Assembly: GCA_020056155.1 (NCBI GenBank)
Contig: JAGVII010000480.1
Span: forward strand, 1-6,704
DNA length: 6,704 nucleotides
DNA from: Afipia sp.
GTDB taxonomy: Bacteria; Pseudomonadota; Alphaproteobacteria; Rhizobiales; Xanthobacteraceae
Direction of reading: 5' to 3'
The notes under the pieces were generated by a model that was given only the letters and a program-made list of their open reading frames with translations, did not search any database and was not told the DNA's origin. Numbering within the stretch: position 1 is the stretch's first letter; every line of letters begins with the position of its first letter. Positions 1 through 6,343 of the stretch are shown piece by piece. The translations under genes and the position numbers were made by a program.

Positions 1-1
1 A

Positions 2-58
2 AAGATGAGGCTCGATCGCGACAGCTTGCCTGACGGCATTGAGTTGTGGCGTCTTTGA
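2..58 (+). CDS. C-terminal tail of an unidentified upstream gene (partial)
   Basis: The frame beginning at base 2 stays open to a TGA at 56-58 and reads KMRLDRDSLPDGIELWRL. The other two forward frames hit stops by base 33. The mix of charged and hydrophobic residues is protein-like, and the stop lies 19 bp before the preferred start of the next gene, which is normal operon spacing. Eighteen residues are too few to name a family. Because the next genes make sugar nucleotides, a polysaccharide-related gene is a reasonable guess but only that. Confidence 0.4.
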   Translation, partial: KMRLDRDSLPDGIELWRL

Positions 59-77
59 TCGCCGGATGGTGAAACGC

Positions 78-1097
78 ATGTCTGAGAAGACGATACTGGT
101 TACTGGTGCGGCGGGCTTTATCGGCTTTCACCTTTCGCAGAAACTTCTCCAGGCGGGTCATAAGGTCGTCGGGCTCGACAACATCAATAGTTATTATGAC
201 CCGAAGCTGAAGGAAGCGCGCCTTGACGTGCTGAGGAACGATCCGTCGTTTAGCTTCGTCAAGCTCGACCTTGCCGACCGGAGCGGCGTGGCGGAATTAT
301 TCAGCGCGAAACGCTTTCCGGTGGTCATTCATCTCGCGGCGCAGGCGGGCGTGCGGTACTCGATCGAGAATCCGCATGCCTACGTGGACGCAAATCTTGA
401 GGGCTTCATCAACATCCTCGAGGGGTGCCGCCATAACGAATGCCGGCATCTGCTGTATGCATCATCGTCGTCGGTCTATGGCGCTAATACCAAGCTGCCA
501 TTCTCCGTGCATGACAGTGTCGATCATCCGGTCAGCCTCTATGCGGCCTCGAAGAAGGCCAACGAGCTGATGGCGCACGCCTATAGTCATCTCTATCGCA
601 TTCCGTCGACCGGCCTGCGCTTCTTTACGGTGTACGGGCCGTGGGGCCGGCCGGACATGGCGATGTTCCTGTTTGCCAAGGCGATCCTCGAAGGCACGCC
701 GATCAAGCTGTTCAACTACGGAGATATGCGCCGCGACTTCACCTACGTTGACGATGTCACGGAAGCGATCGTGCGGCTGATCGATCACGCGCCGGTCGCG
801 CAGGTCAAGGCACCGGACGCGGCTCCCGATCCTGGAACAAGCGCGGCACCATGGCGGGTTTTCAACGTCGGCAACAACCATCCCGAGGAATTGTCCAAGG
901 TCGTCGAGATTCTCGAGAAAGAATTTGGGCGCAAGGCGGCCAAGGAAATGCTGCCGATGCAGCCGGGCGATGTGCCGGCCACCTATGCGGACGTCGATGA
1001 TTTGATGCGCGAGGTCGGATTCCGCCCATCGACGACGATTGAAGATGGTATCGCGCGGTTCGCGGCGTGGTATCGCGAGTATCATCAACTCTCCTGA
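78..1097 (+). CDS. NAD-dependent epimerase, UDP-glucuronate 4-epimerase type
   Basis: This 339-residue enzyme of the extended short-chain dehydrogenase/reductase family most likely interconverts UDP-glucuronate and UDP-galacturonate in the cytoplasm, supplying polysaccharide or LPS synthesis. The NAD-binding glycine motif GAAGFIG is at residues 10-16. The stretch DNINSYYDPKLKEARL just after the second strand is typical of UDP-glucuronate 4-epimerases. The serine run before VYG is at 129-132, and the catalytic Tyr-x-x-x-Lys is Y155/K159 in LYAASK. RFFTVYGPWGRPDMA and MRRDFTYVDD are further family signatures. The length fits rhizobial LspL-like epimerases (about 340 aa). The frame is open from a TTG at 39, and ATGs occur at 66 and 78. 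I chose 78 because it puts the glycine motif at the usual distance from the N-terminus, but no strong ribosome site decides it. manC follows 17 bp downstream. Related sugar epimerases acting on other UDP-hexuronates are the main alternative. Confidence 0.85.
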   Translation: MSEKTILVTGAAGFIGFHLSQKLLQAGHKVVGLDNINSYYDPKLKEARLDVLRNDPSFSFVKLDLADRSGVAELFSAKRFPVVIHLAAQAGVRYSIENPHAYVDANLEGFINILEGCRHNECRHLLYASSSSVYGANTKLPFSVHDSVDHPVSLYAASKKANELMAHAYSHLYRIPSTGLRFFTVYGPWGRPDMAMFLFAKAILEGTPIKLFNYGDMRRDFTYVDDVTEAIVRLIDHAPVAQVKAPDAAPDPGTSAAPWRVFNVGNNHPEELSKVVEILEKEFGRKAAKEMLPMQPGDVPATYADVDDLMREVGFRPSTTIEDGIARFAAWYREYHQLS

Positions 1098-1114
1098 GAT
1101 CAATTCGAGGACGC

Positions 1115-2527
1115 ATGAGCGAGCGCATTATTCCATTGATCATGTGCGGCGGGGCGGGCACCCGCCTGTGGCCTGCGTCACGCGAGGGGCGTCCGAAGCA
1201 GTTTCTGCGGTTGTTCGGTTCGCATTCGACGTTTCAGGATACGATGCTCCGCGTCAGCGATCAGGGCTTGTTCGTGCGGCCTATCGTGATCACCAATGCG
1301 GCCTATCGCTTCATGGTGCTGGAGCAGTTGAACGAGATCGGTCTTGAGGCCGATATCCTTCTCGAGCCGGCCCGGCGCGATTCCGGTCCGGCGATCGCCA
1401 CAGGGGCGGCCTTTGCGCTGACCCGCGATGCGGATGCGGTCGTACTGGCGCTGGCTGCCGACCACGTCGTGCGCGACCCGGCGGCCTTTGTCGAGGCCTG
1501 CCGCAAAGCACTAAGCGTCGCCAATGCCGGACGCATTGTCACGTTCGGCGTTCTTCCGGAGCGGCCTGCGACTGAATACGGCTACATCCAGCCCGGCGAC
1601 GTTGTGTCCGGAGATGTGCGGAAGGTCGCGACATTCGTCGAGAAGCCGGACCCCGTGACCGCCGCTAAATACGTCGCCGACGGCTACCTGTGGAATTGCG
1701 GGAACTTCATGTTCCGCGCGCAAATGCTGCTCGATGAATATCGCAGCGTCGATGCTGACAGCGTGAGCACGCTGATCGAAGCCGTGAACAGTGCCGACCG
1801 CGATCTCGGTTTTGTAACGCTGCCGCTGGAATCGTTCGGCAAGGCCACTCCGATTTCCATCGATTACGCCGTGATGGAGAAGACCACGCAAGCCGCCGTG
1901 GTGCCGGTCGCTTGCGGCTGGTCCGACGTCGGCTCCTGGCATGCGGTATGGGAGCTGTCGGACAAGGACGCGCACGGCAACGTCTCGCAAGGTCTCACCG
2001 TGTTCGAGGATTCACGCAACTGCAACGTCTCCACCGACAAGGCGCTGGTCGCGCTGGAAGGCGTCGATGATCTTGTTGTCGTCGCGACACAGGACGCCAT
2101 TCTGGTGTCGCGCCAGAACGATCCGAATGGTCTGAAGCGGCTGGTCGGAAAACTGCGAACCGTCGCTCCGCAGGTCACCGAAGATCACATCAAGGTTCAC
2201 CGCCCATGGGGATCGTATCAGTCGCTCGACATCGGCGAGCGGCATCAGGTGAAACGAATTATCGTGAAGGCCGGCGGCCGGCTGTCGCTGCAGAAGCACC
2301 ATCACCGGTCCGAACACTGGATCGTGGTGCGGGGCACAGCACTGGTGACCGTGAACGACATCCAGAAGATGGTTCACGAAAACGAGTCCATCTACATTCC
2401 GATCGGCGCGGTTCACCGTATGGAAAATCCCGGCAAGATTCCGCTGGAACTGATTGAAGTTCAGACCGGCAGCTATCTGGGCGAGGACGACATCATCCGC
2501 ATCGAGGATGACTACCAGCGCTTGTAA
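1115..2527 (+). CDS. manC: Mannose-1-phosphate guanylyltransferase / mannose-6-phosphate isomerase (bifunctional)
   Basis: This 470-residue cytoplasmic enzyme makes GDP-mannose from mannose-1-phosphate and GTP, and its C-terminal domain interconverts fructose-6-phosphate and mannose-6-phosphate. The N-terminal pyrophosphorylase signature MCGGAGTRLWPASR..RPKQF spans residues 10-30 (R17 and K28 are its key basic residues). FVEKPD is at 174-179 and WNCGNFMF at 193-200; many relatives have serine where C195 stands. The C-terminal type II isomerase cupin has QKHHHRSEHW at 393-402 and IYIPIGAVHR at 426-435, giving the expected metal ligands H395, H397, E400 and H434, and ends with GSYLGEDDIIRIED. 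The frame is open back to a GTG at 1067, but ATG 1115, preceded by GAGG at 1107-1110, gives the normal family N-terminus and a 17-bp gap from the epimerase. The two genes are probably cotranscribed. No phosphomannomutase gene is in the window. Confidence 0.95.
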   Translation: MSERIIPLIMCGGAGTRLWPASREGRPKQFLRLFGSHSTFQDTMLRVSDQGLFVRPIVITNAAYRFMVLEQLNEIGLEADILLEPARRDSGPAIATGAAFALTRDADAVVLALAADHVVRDPAAFVEACRKALSVANAGRIVTFGVLPERPATEYGYIQPGDVVSGDVRKVATFVEKPDPVTAAKYVADGYLWNCGNFMFRAQMLLDEYRSVDADSVSTLIEAVNSADRDLGFVTLPLESFGKATPISIDYAVMEKTTQAAVVPVACGWSDVGSWHAVWELSDKDAHGNVSQGLTVFEDSRNCNVSTDKALVALEGVDDLVVVATQDAILVSRQNDPNGLKRLVGKLRTVAPQVTEDHIKVHRPWGSYQSLDIGERHQVKRIIVKAGGRLSLQKHHHRSEHWIVVRGTALVTVNDIQKMVHENESIYIPIGAVHRMENPGKIPLELIEVQTGSYLGEDDIIRIEDDYQRL

Positions 2528-2686
2528 ATTTGCGCGTGGTTCGAGTTAAGATTGGATCGTTAACATTATCCACTGCTTTTTTAGCGAACTGGTTTTGAAG
2601 GGAGTTCCTGAGACAGGCGAATCAGACAGAATGTTTGCGGCCTATGGGCGGGCCATTTCGTAATTCTAAACGAAAGGAGTTCAGCA
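2528..2686. other. Intergenic leader before the small-gene pair
   Basis: This 159-bp gap is AT-richer than the genes before it. It contains the direct repeat GTTAA at 2545-2549 and 2559-2563, a single 8/9 match to a DnaA box (2566-2574) and a T6 run at 2577-2582. I see no hairpin before the T-run, so no terminator can be called, and no convincing -35/-10 pair. It ends in the strong ribosome site of the next gene. Confidence 0.5.
2674..2679 (+). promoter_or_regulatory. Strong Shine-Dalgarno site AAGGAG
   Basis: AAGGAG lies 7 nt before the ATG at 2687. It is the best ribosome site in the window and fixes the start of the 206-residue gene. It also argues that this gene, and not the longer open frame on the opposite strand, is the real one. 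Confidence 0.8.
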
Positions 2687-3307
2687 ATGTCTGGACAGCC
2701 CTCCAAATCCGCGCGACAGCCAACCGATACATTCGAAGTTCCCCAGGAATTCTATGACCTCCTCGGGTCGCCGACATTTGCGCCGAGCGACAATTCGGCA
2801 AACTACAGCCTGATCGTTAAAAGAATGCTGGAAAGCATTCGCCCAAAGGATTTCATCGAACGGCTTTTCGTTCGCGATCTCATCGACCTGACGTGGGAGG
2901 AATGCCGACTGCGTCAGATTCGAGAAGCCCTCCTTGCGGAGAGCCGCAGTGCTGCAGTCGAACGTCTTCTCTATCGTAAGAATTTGCGCGAAGTCCCCGA
3001 GGGGGCCGAGCGGATCGCCAGAGCGCAAGCGAAGGAACAGTTCAAGGACTGGACGAACGATCGTGCAAAGCAGAAAGAGATTGAGAAGGATTTGAACAAG
3101 CATAGCCAGGGCGAAGATCAGGCGATCCTGGCGGCGAGCTATAGCGAGATTCACAAGGAGCTTGAGAGCGTCAAGAAGTCCATTGCCTTCGCGCAGCAGC
3201 GTCGCATGGCATTGCTGCGCGAAGTTGAGCATCGCCGCGAATTTGGGCAGCGCGCTCGGAAGGCATCGGATGAAGCAGTCGCGATGATGCCTACGAAATC
3301 GCCGTAG
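2687..3307 (+). CDS. Uncharacterised 206-aa helical protein, first of a conserved small-gene pair
   Basis: The function is not known. The protein is soluble-looking, with no signal peptide and no membrane segment. Residues 1-35 are low in structure. Residues 40-80 hold a block, ...SIRPKDFIERLFVRDLIDLTWEECRLRQ.., that I recognise from hypothetical proteins of Rhizobiales (typically 'VRDxVDLTWExxRLRR'). Residues 105-190 are rich in Lys, Glu, Arg and Gln and look long-helical or coiled-coil; they end in QQRRMALLREVEHRREF, a charged tail that also recurs in that family. ATG 2687 with AAGGAG seven bases upstream sets the start. The next gene begins 7 bp after the stop, so the two are probably translated together. 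GC is lower than in the flanking genes (52% in row 2701-2760 against 63% in row 4681-4740). The family resemblance is from memory and unverified. The gene itself is well supported. Confidence 0.8.
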   Translation: MSGQPSKSARQPTDTFEVPQEFYDLLGSPTFAPSDNSANYSLIVKRMLESIRPKDFIERLFVRDLIDLTWEECRLRQIREALLAESRSAAVERLLYRKNLREVPEGAERIARAQAKEQFKDWTNDRAKQKEIEKDLNKHSQGEDQAILAASYSEIHKELESVKKSIAFAQQRRMALLREVEHRREFGQRARKASDEAVAMMPTKSP

Positions 3308-3314
3308 TGTATCC

Positions 3315-3749
3315 GTGACGTCAGACCGGAAAATTACTGCTAACCGAAGAAATGCCCTCCAGAGCTCTGGTCCCCAGACGCTGGAGGGCAAAATGCGTTC
3401 AAGTCGAAACTCATACCGGCACGGCCTGGCGGCTAAGATTTCTGCGACCGAAGATGAGCGCCGAAAACTGGACACGCTGGCCCGCCGCTTGGCAGACGGA
3501 AGCAACGACTATTGGGTGGGAGAGGCCGCCATTCATGCGGCCGAGAACTTTCTCTACCTCGAACGCGTGAAAACTAAAAAAGCTGAAGTTATCGAAAGTC
3601 TTCTGAAGGCGACTTCTGCTGAGGATTTTCAGCAGGGAGCGCGAGAACTCGCCAAGTTTGAGACGTATGAGCGGAAGGCCCGATCACGATGGAAGCGTAG
3701 CCGGCGCGATCTTGAGGCCCGTAAAGCGACGGCAATTGAGGTTGTTTGA
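3315..3749 (+). CDS. Uncharacterised basic protein with NRRNA..SGPxT..GK..SSRN..RHGL motif, possibly frameshifted
   Basis: The function is unknown. This 144-residue protein starts with a conserved motif at residues 10-38: N-R-R-N-A, then S-S-G-P-Q-T, then G-K-M-R-S-S-R-N and R-H-G-L. Variants of it (S/T-G-P-K/R-T-x-x-G-K) open many short hypothetical proteins in alphaproteobacteria and other phyla. Residues 45-125 look helical, and the strongly basic FETYERKARSRWKRSRRDLEARK (115-137) matches a conserved 'RYERRALSRRK' tail. Basic charge would suit nucleic-acid binding, but that is inference. The start is a GTG at 3315, 7 bp after the previous stop and without a good ribosome site, so translational coupling is likely. 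Two oddities are described separately: a 38-nt hairpin over the motif codons, and a coding-like continuation in another frame beyond codon 137. GC is low (42% in row 3541-3600). Confidence 0.75.
   Translation: MTSDRKITANRRNALQSSGPQTLEGKMRSSRNSYRHGLAAKISATEDERRKLDTLARRLADGSNDYWVGEAAIHAAENFLYLERVKTKKAEVIESLLKATSAEDFQQGARELAKFETYERKARSRWKRSRRDLEARKATAIEVV
3353..3390. repeat. Inverted repeat inside the motif codons of the 3315 gene
   Basis: TGCCCTCCAG (3353-3362) is the exact reverse complement of CTGGAGGGCA (3381-3390). The 18-nt interior holds a second stem, TCTGG (3366-3370) with CCAGA (3374-3378), closing on a 3-nt loop. In RNA or single-stranded DNA this would be a long, stable hairpin. It covers codons 14-25 of the gene starting at 3315, which is the core of its conserved motif. 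Confidence 0.7.
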
Positions 3750-3897
3750 CCTCGACGGTTCCGGCTCTAGATTTTGGCAGAACGAAGCCATCTGTGCCAG
3801 TCGAGGAGGGCGTTGGCCCAACGAACCCTTTGTGGCCGGTTTGAAGTGCCTCGGCTCTCGCCGGTCGGCTGAACTTAAACTTCAATTTTTTCAATAG
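3727..3897 (+). pseudogene. Possible out-of-frame C-terminal extension of the 3315 gene
   Basis: In the frame one base ahead of the 3315 gene, bases 3727-3897 read RRQLRLFDLDGSGSRFWQNEA followed by about 35 more residues, ending at TAG 3895-3897. Removing one base near G3726 would join codon 137 (AAA, 3723-3725) smoothly to this frame, ...EARK then RRQLRLF.., giving a 193-residue protein. The WQNEA-type stretch resembles C-terminal tails I recall in related hypothetical proteins. An equally honest reading is non-coding DNA that happens to be open. No independent start is evident, so it is listed only as a possible broken end. Confidence 0.35.
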
Positions 3898-4046
3898 GCT
3901 ATTTGGAGCGAGATCTGTAATTCTTTGAATCAAAACGTGTAACGGAATAGGGCAGCGCCGTTCGCCACATATGTGACTGCATGCTAGGACATTGCGTGCA
4001 GGTGCGGTGAGCGACTCGCGCCGGGAAATTTTGGGGATTCCAAAAG
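3898..4046. promoter_or_regulatory. Upstream region of the gnnA-gnnB pair
   Basis: This AT-richer stretch (45% GC in row 3901-3960) precedes the dehydrogenase gene and is the natural place for its promoter. It contains the perfect 10-bp palindrome CACATATGTG at 3966-3975, about 71 bp before the start codon, and a GGGGA at 4033-4037 that can serve as ribosome site (9 nt spacing). No clear -35/-10 pair stands out. Assigning it a promoter role rests on position. Confidence 0.35.
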
Positions 4047-5060
4047 ATGAGTTCGACGGTGTCGGCAAAAAGGACTGCGAACAGCGATCGGCCGCTGCGC
4101 GTTGGCGTCGTGGGCGCGGGGGTCATGGGGACCAATCACGCCCGCGTGCTGGCGGGCCTGCCCGGTGTCGAACTTGTGGGTATTGTCGATCCGCTTCCGG
4201 CGCATCGCACGCGTGCGTTGGAGATTGTCGGCTGTCCAACCTTCGCAACTCTTGAAGAGATGCTCGATGCCGGCCCCGGCGCGGTGACCATCGCCGCGCC
4301 GACCCATCTTCATCGCGACGTCGCGCTGGCCTGTATTGAGCGAAAGATTCACGTTCTCGTCGAGAAGCCGATTGCGTCTTCGGTCGAGGAGGGCAACGAG
4401 ATCGTCAACGCCGCGCGTGCTGCCGGTGTGACGCTGATGGTTGGTCATGTCGAGCGCTTCAATCCGGCCGTGGCGGCGATCAAGCAGGCCATCAAGGATG
4501 AGGAAATCCTCTCCATTGCCATCACCCGCGTCGGGCCGTTCCCGCCGCGCATGTCGAATGTCGGCGTGGTGATCGATCTCGCCGTTCACGACATCGATCT
4601 GATCCGCTGGTTCACCGAGTCCGATATTGTCGACGTGCAGCCGCAGCTTGCGAGCGCCGTCGCCGAACGCGAGGACATCGCGCTGCTTCAGTTCCGCACC
4701 GCCTCCGGCGTGCTCGCGCATATCAACACCAACTGGCTGACGCCGTTCAAGGCCCGCAGCGTCACGGTGGCGACGCGCGGCAAGTACGTTCAGGGCGACC
4801 TGCTGACGCGGCAGGTGACCGAATGTTTCGGTTTCCAGCGCGACGGCAGTTATTCGATGCGGCATCTGTCGGTCGGTCATGACGAGCCGCTGCGCGCCGA
4901 ACTGGTCGCGTTCCTCGACGCCGTACGAACCGGCGACGCGCCCGCAGTGACCGGCGACGAAGGCGTCGCAAGCCTCGAAATCGCGATCAAGTGTCTCGAT
5001 GTGCCGACGGGTTCCATTGCCGCGCCGCTGCGCAAGGGACCGCGCGCTGTCGCGAGCTGA
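4047..5060 (+). CDS. gnnA: Gfo/Idh/MocA oxidoreductase, probable UDP-GlcNAc 3-dehydrogenase
   Basis: This is a 337-residue NAD(P)-dependent sugar-nucleotide dehydrogenase. Its likely job is to oxidise the 3-hydroxyl of UDP-GlcNAc to the 3-ketone, the first step to UDP-GlcNAc3N for lipid A. The Rossmann motif GAGVMG is at residues 23-28, the family's E-K-P at 106-108 (K107 catalytic), and VIDLAVHDIDLIRW contains the D177 / H181 pair used in substrate binding and catalysis. MVGHVERFNPAV after the dinucleotide domain is typical of the UDP-GlcNAc 3-dehydrogenase branch and unlike the WbpB/WlbA enzymes that act on UDP-GlcNAc uronate. An ATG at codon 27 would cut into the Rossmann motif, so ATG 4047 is preferred. 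The aminotransferase partner starts 40 bp downstream. The family is certain; the substrate is inferred from motif and neighbour. A uronate-specific dehydrogenase is the main alternative. Confidence 0.75.
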   Translation: MSSTVSAKRTANSDRPLRVGVVGAGVMGTNHARVLAGLPGVELVGIVDPLPAHRTRALEIVGCPTFATLEEMLDAGPGAVTIAAPTHLHRDVALACIERKIHVLVEKPIASSVEEGNEIVNAARAAGVTLMVGHVERFNPAVAAIKQAIKDEEILSIAITRVGPFPPRMSNVGVVIDLAVHDIDLIRWFTESDIVDVQPQLASAVAEREDIALLQFRTASGVLAHINTNWLTPFKARSVTVATRGKYVQGDLLTRQVTECFGFQRDGSYSMRHLSVGHDEPLRAELVAFLDAVRTGDAPAVTGDEGVASLEIAIKCLDVPTGSIAAPLRKGPRAVAS

Positions 5061-5100
5061 CGGCACACTTCAATCTTTCGAAATAGATCCGGCACGCATC

Positions 5101-6246
5101 ATGAACCAGCATTTGCGATCAGAACCCGTGGCTTTCATCGACATCGGTGCGCAGCGCCGGCGCCTCGGCACCAAAATCGATGACGCGGTCGCGCGCGTGC
5201 TGACGCACTGCCAGTTCATTAACGGTCCCGAGGTCACCCAGCTTGAGGCCGATCTCGCTGCATACTGTGGCGCAAAGTACGTCGTCGCGTGTGCCAGCGG
5301 CACCGACGCGCTGCTGATGGTGCTGATGGCGCAGGGTGTCGGCCCCGGCGACGCGGTGATCTGCCCATCGTTCACATTCTGCGCCACGGGCGAAGTCGTG
5401 GCGCTGGCCGGCGCCACGCCGGTGTTCGTCGATGTCGACGAGGCGACGTTCAATATGAGCATCGCATCGCTCAGGAAGGGCATCGCCACCGCGCGCAAGC
5501 TCGGCCTCAAGCCGAAGGCGATTGTGCCGGTCGATCTGTTCGGTCAGAGCGCGGACCACGACGCCATCGCCGAGATCGCCAAAAGCGAGGGGCTATTTGT
5601 GCTGGACGACGCCGCGCAGTCGTTCGGTGCAACGTACAAGGGCAAACGACTCGGCACGTTCGGTCTTGCGACGGCGACCAGTTTTTTCCCCGCCAAGCCA
5701 CTCGGCTGCTTCGGAGACGGCGGCGCGATTTTCACCGACGATGCCGCGCTCGCGGAGCGGCTGCGCAGCATTCGCGTCCACGGGCAGGGCACCGAGAAGT
5801 ACGACAACGTTCGCCTCGGCCTGACGGCGCGGCTGGACACAATGCAGGCTGCGATCCTGATCGAGAAGCTGAAGATTTTCGACGACGAGATCGAGGCGCG
5901 CAACAAGGTCGCGAGCCGCTACTTCGACGCGCTGCATAACATCGTGACCGCGCCGCGCGTCGCCGACGGCAATACGTCGGTCTGGGCGCAGTACACGATC
6001 CGGCTGCCGCGCGGCGGCCGCGGCGCCTTCGCCGAGGCGCTCAAGGCCCAAGGCATCCCGACGGCGATCTATTATCCGAAGTCCATGCACCAGCAGACGG
6101 CCTACAAGCACTACCCGACCGTCGAGGGCGGGCTGCCGGTCAGCGAAAAGCTCTCCGACGACGTCATCAGCCTGCCGATGCACGCCTATCTCGATCAGGC
6201 GGCGCAGGACCGCGTCATCAAGGCTGTGCGCGACGCGCTGGCTTGA
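5101..6246 (+). CDS. gnnB: DegT/DnrJ/EryC1 aminotransferase, probable UDP-3-keto-GlcNAc transaminase
   Basis: This 381-residue PLP enzyme of the sugar aminotransferase family probably moves the glutamate amino group to the 3-ketone made by the preceding dehydrogenase, giving UDP-GlcNAc3N. ASGTDALLM (S66 to M73 region) binds the cofactor phosphate. VLDDAAQSFGA carries D170, which pairs with the pyridine nitrogen, and Q173. SFFPAKPLGCFGDGGA carries the Schiff-base lysine K199. RLDTMQAAIL and the C-terminal ISLPMHAYL are further family marks. Length is normal. The frame is open back to GTG-like codons at 4999 inside the previous gene, but ATG 5101 gives the usual start shortly before VAFIDIGAQ. 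The ribosome site is weak, so coupling to the upstream gene is plausible. The core is also close to WbpE, the UDP-ManNAc3NAcA-pathway transaminase, so substrate assignment leans on the GnnA-like neighbour. Confidence 0.75.
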   Translation: MNQHLRSEPVAFIDIGAQRRRLGTKIDDAVARVLTHCQFINGPEVTQLEADLAAYCGAKYVVACASGTDALLMVLMAQGVGPGDAVICPSFTFCATGEVVALAGATPVFVDVDEATFNMSIASLRKGIATARKLGLKPKAIVPVDLFGQSADHDAIAEIAKSEGLFVLDDAAQSFGATYKGKRLGTFGLATATSFFPAKPLGCFGDGGAIFTDDAALAERLRSIRVHGQGTEKYDNVRLGLTARLDTMQAAILIEKLKIFDDEIEARNKVASRYFDALHNIVTAPRVADGNTSVWAQYTIRLPRGGRGAFAEALKAQGIPTAIYYPKSMHQQTAYKHYPTVEGGLPVSEKLSDDVISLPMHAYLDQAAQDRVIKAVRDALA

Positions 6247-6269
6247 AAGCTGGTCTCGTTGAAGAAGGA

Positions 6270-6299
6270 CGTCATGCCGGGACAAGCCCGGCCATGACG
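6270..6299. repeat. Palindromic intergenic repeat, copy 1
   Basis: CGTCATG-CCGGG (6270-6281) pairs with CCCGG-C-CATGACG (6287-6299) around the loop ACAAG: a 12-bp stem with one bulged C at 6292. It begins 24 bp after the gnnB stop. There is no T-run behind it, so it is not a classical intrinsic terminator, though the hairpin could stabilise the 3' end of the gnnAB message. The sequence resembles a dispersed repeat I associate with Bradyrhizobium-type genomes; copy number cannot be judged here. Confidence 0.75.
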
Positions 6300-6343
6300 A
6301 ACTGTGGGGACGTGCTAACGTTCGCGCGGCAACTCCAAAAAGA

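Noticed and set aside
2545..2563. CtrA-like TTAA...TTAA pair
   Set aside because: The spacing is 10 nt (2550-2559) instead of the 7 nt of a CtrA site.
2566..2574. TTATCCACT, 8/9 match to a DnaA box
   Set aside because: It is a single site with no cluster of boxes, AT-rich unwinding region or replication genes nearby. One such match is expected by chance at this relaxed level.
2577..2582. T6 run after manC as an intrinsic terminator
   Set aside because: No stem-loop precedes the T-run.
2681..3505. 274-codon open frame on the minus strand, longer than the + strand gene it covers
   Set aside because: The + strand has a strong ribosome site, a family-like protein and a coupled partner. The minus frame reads as composition-driven, with no recognisable domain.
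3746..3773. TTGACC-N16-TAGATT promoter-like pair
   Set aside because: The -10 matches only 4 of 6 positions, the pair overlaps the stop of the 3315 gene and it lies about 270 bp before gnnA. It is too weak to call.
3811..3823. CGTTGGCCCAACG small hairpin
   Set aside because: It has only a 5-bp stem and no T-run, so neither terminator nor repeat can be supported.
3589..4068. 159-codon minus-strand frame containing GHKGFVGPTPSSTGTDGF
   Set aside because: The phrase feels familiar from database hypotheticals but is most easily explained as the opposite strand of the same gene family's 3' end. No start signal or domain supports it.
3984..5066. 360-codon minus-strand frame opposite gnnA
   Set aside because: It is a shadow of a high-GC gene: Arg/His/Asp-rich with no motif, while the + strand carries clear catalytic motifs.
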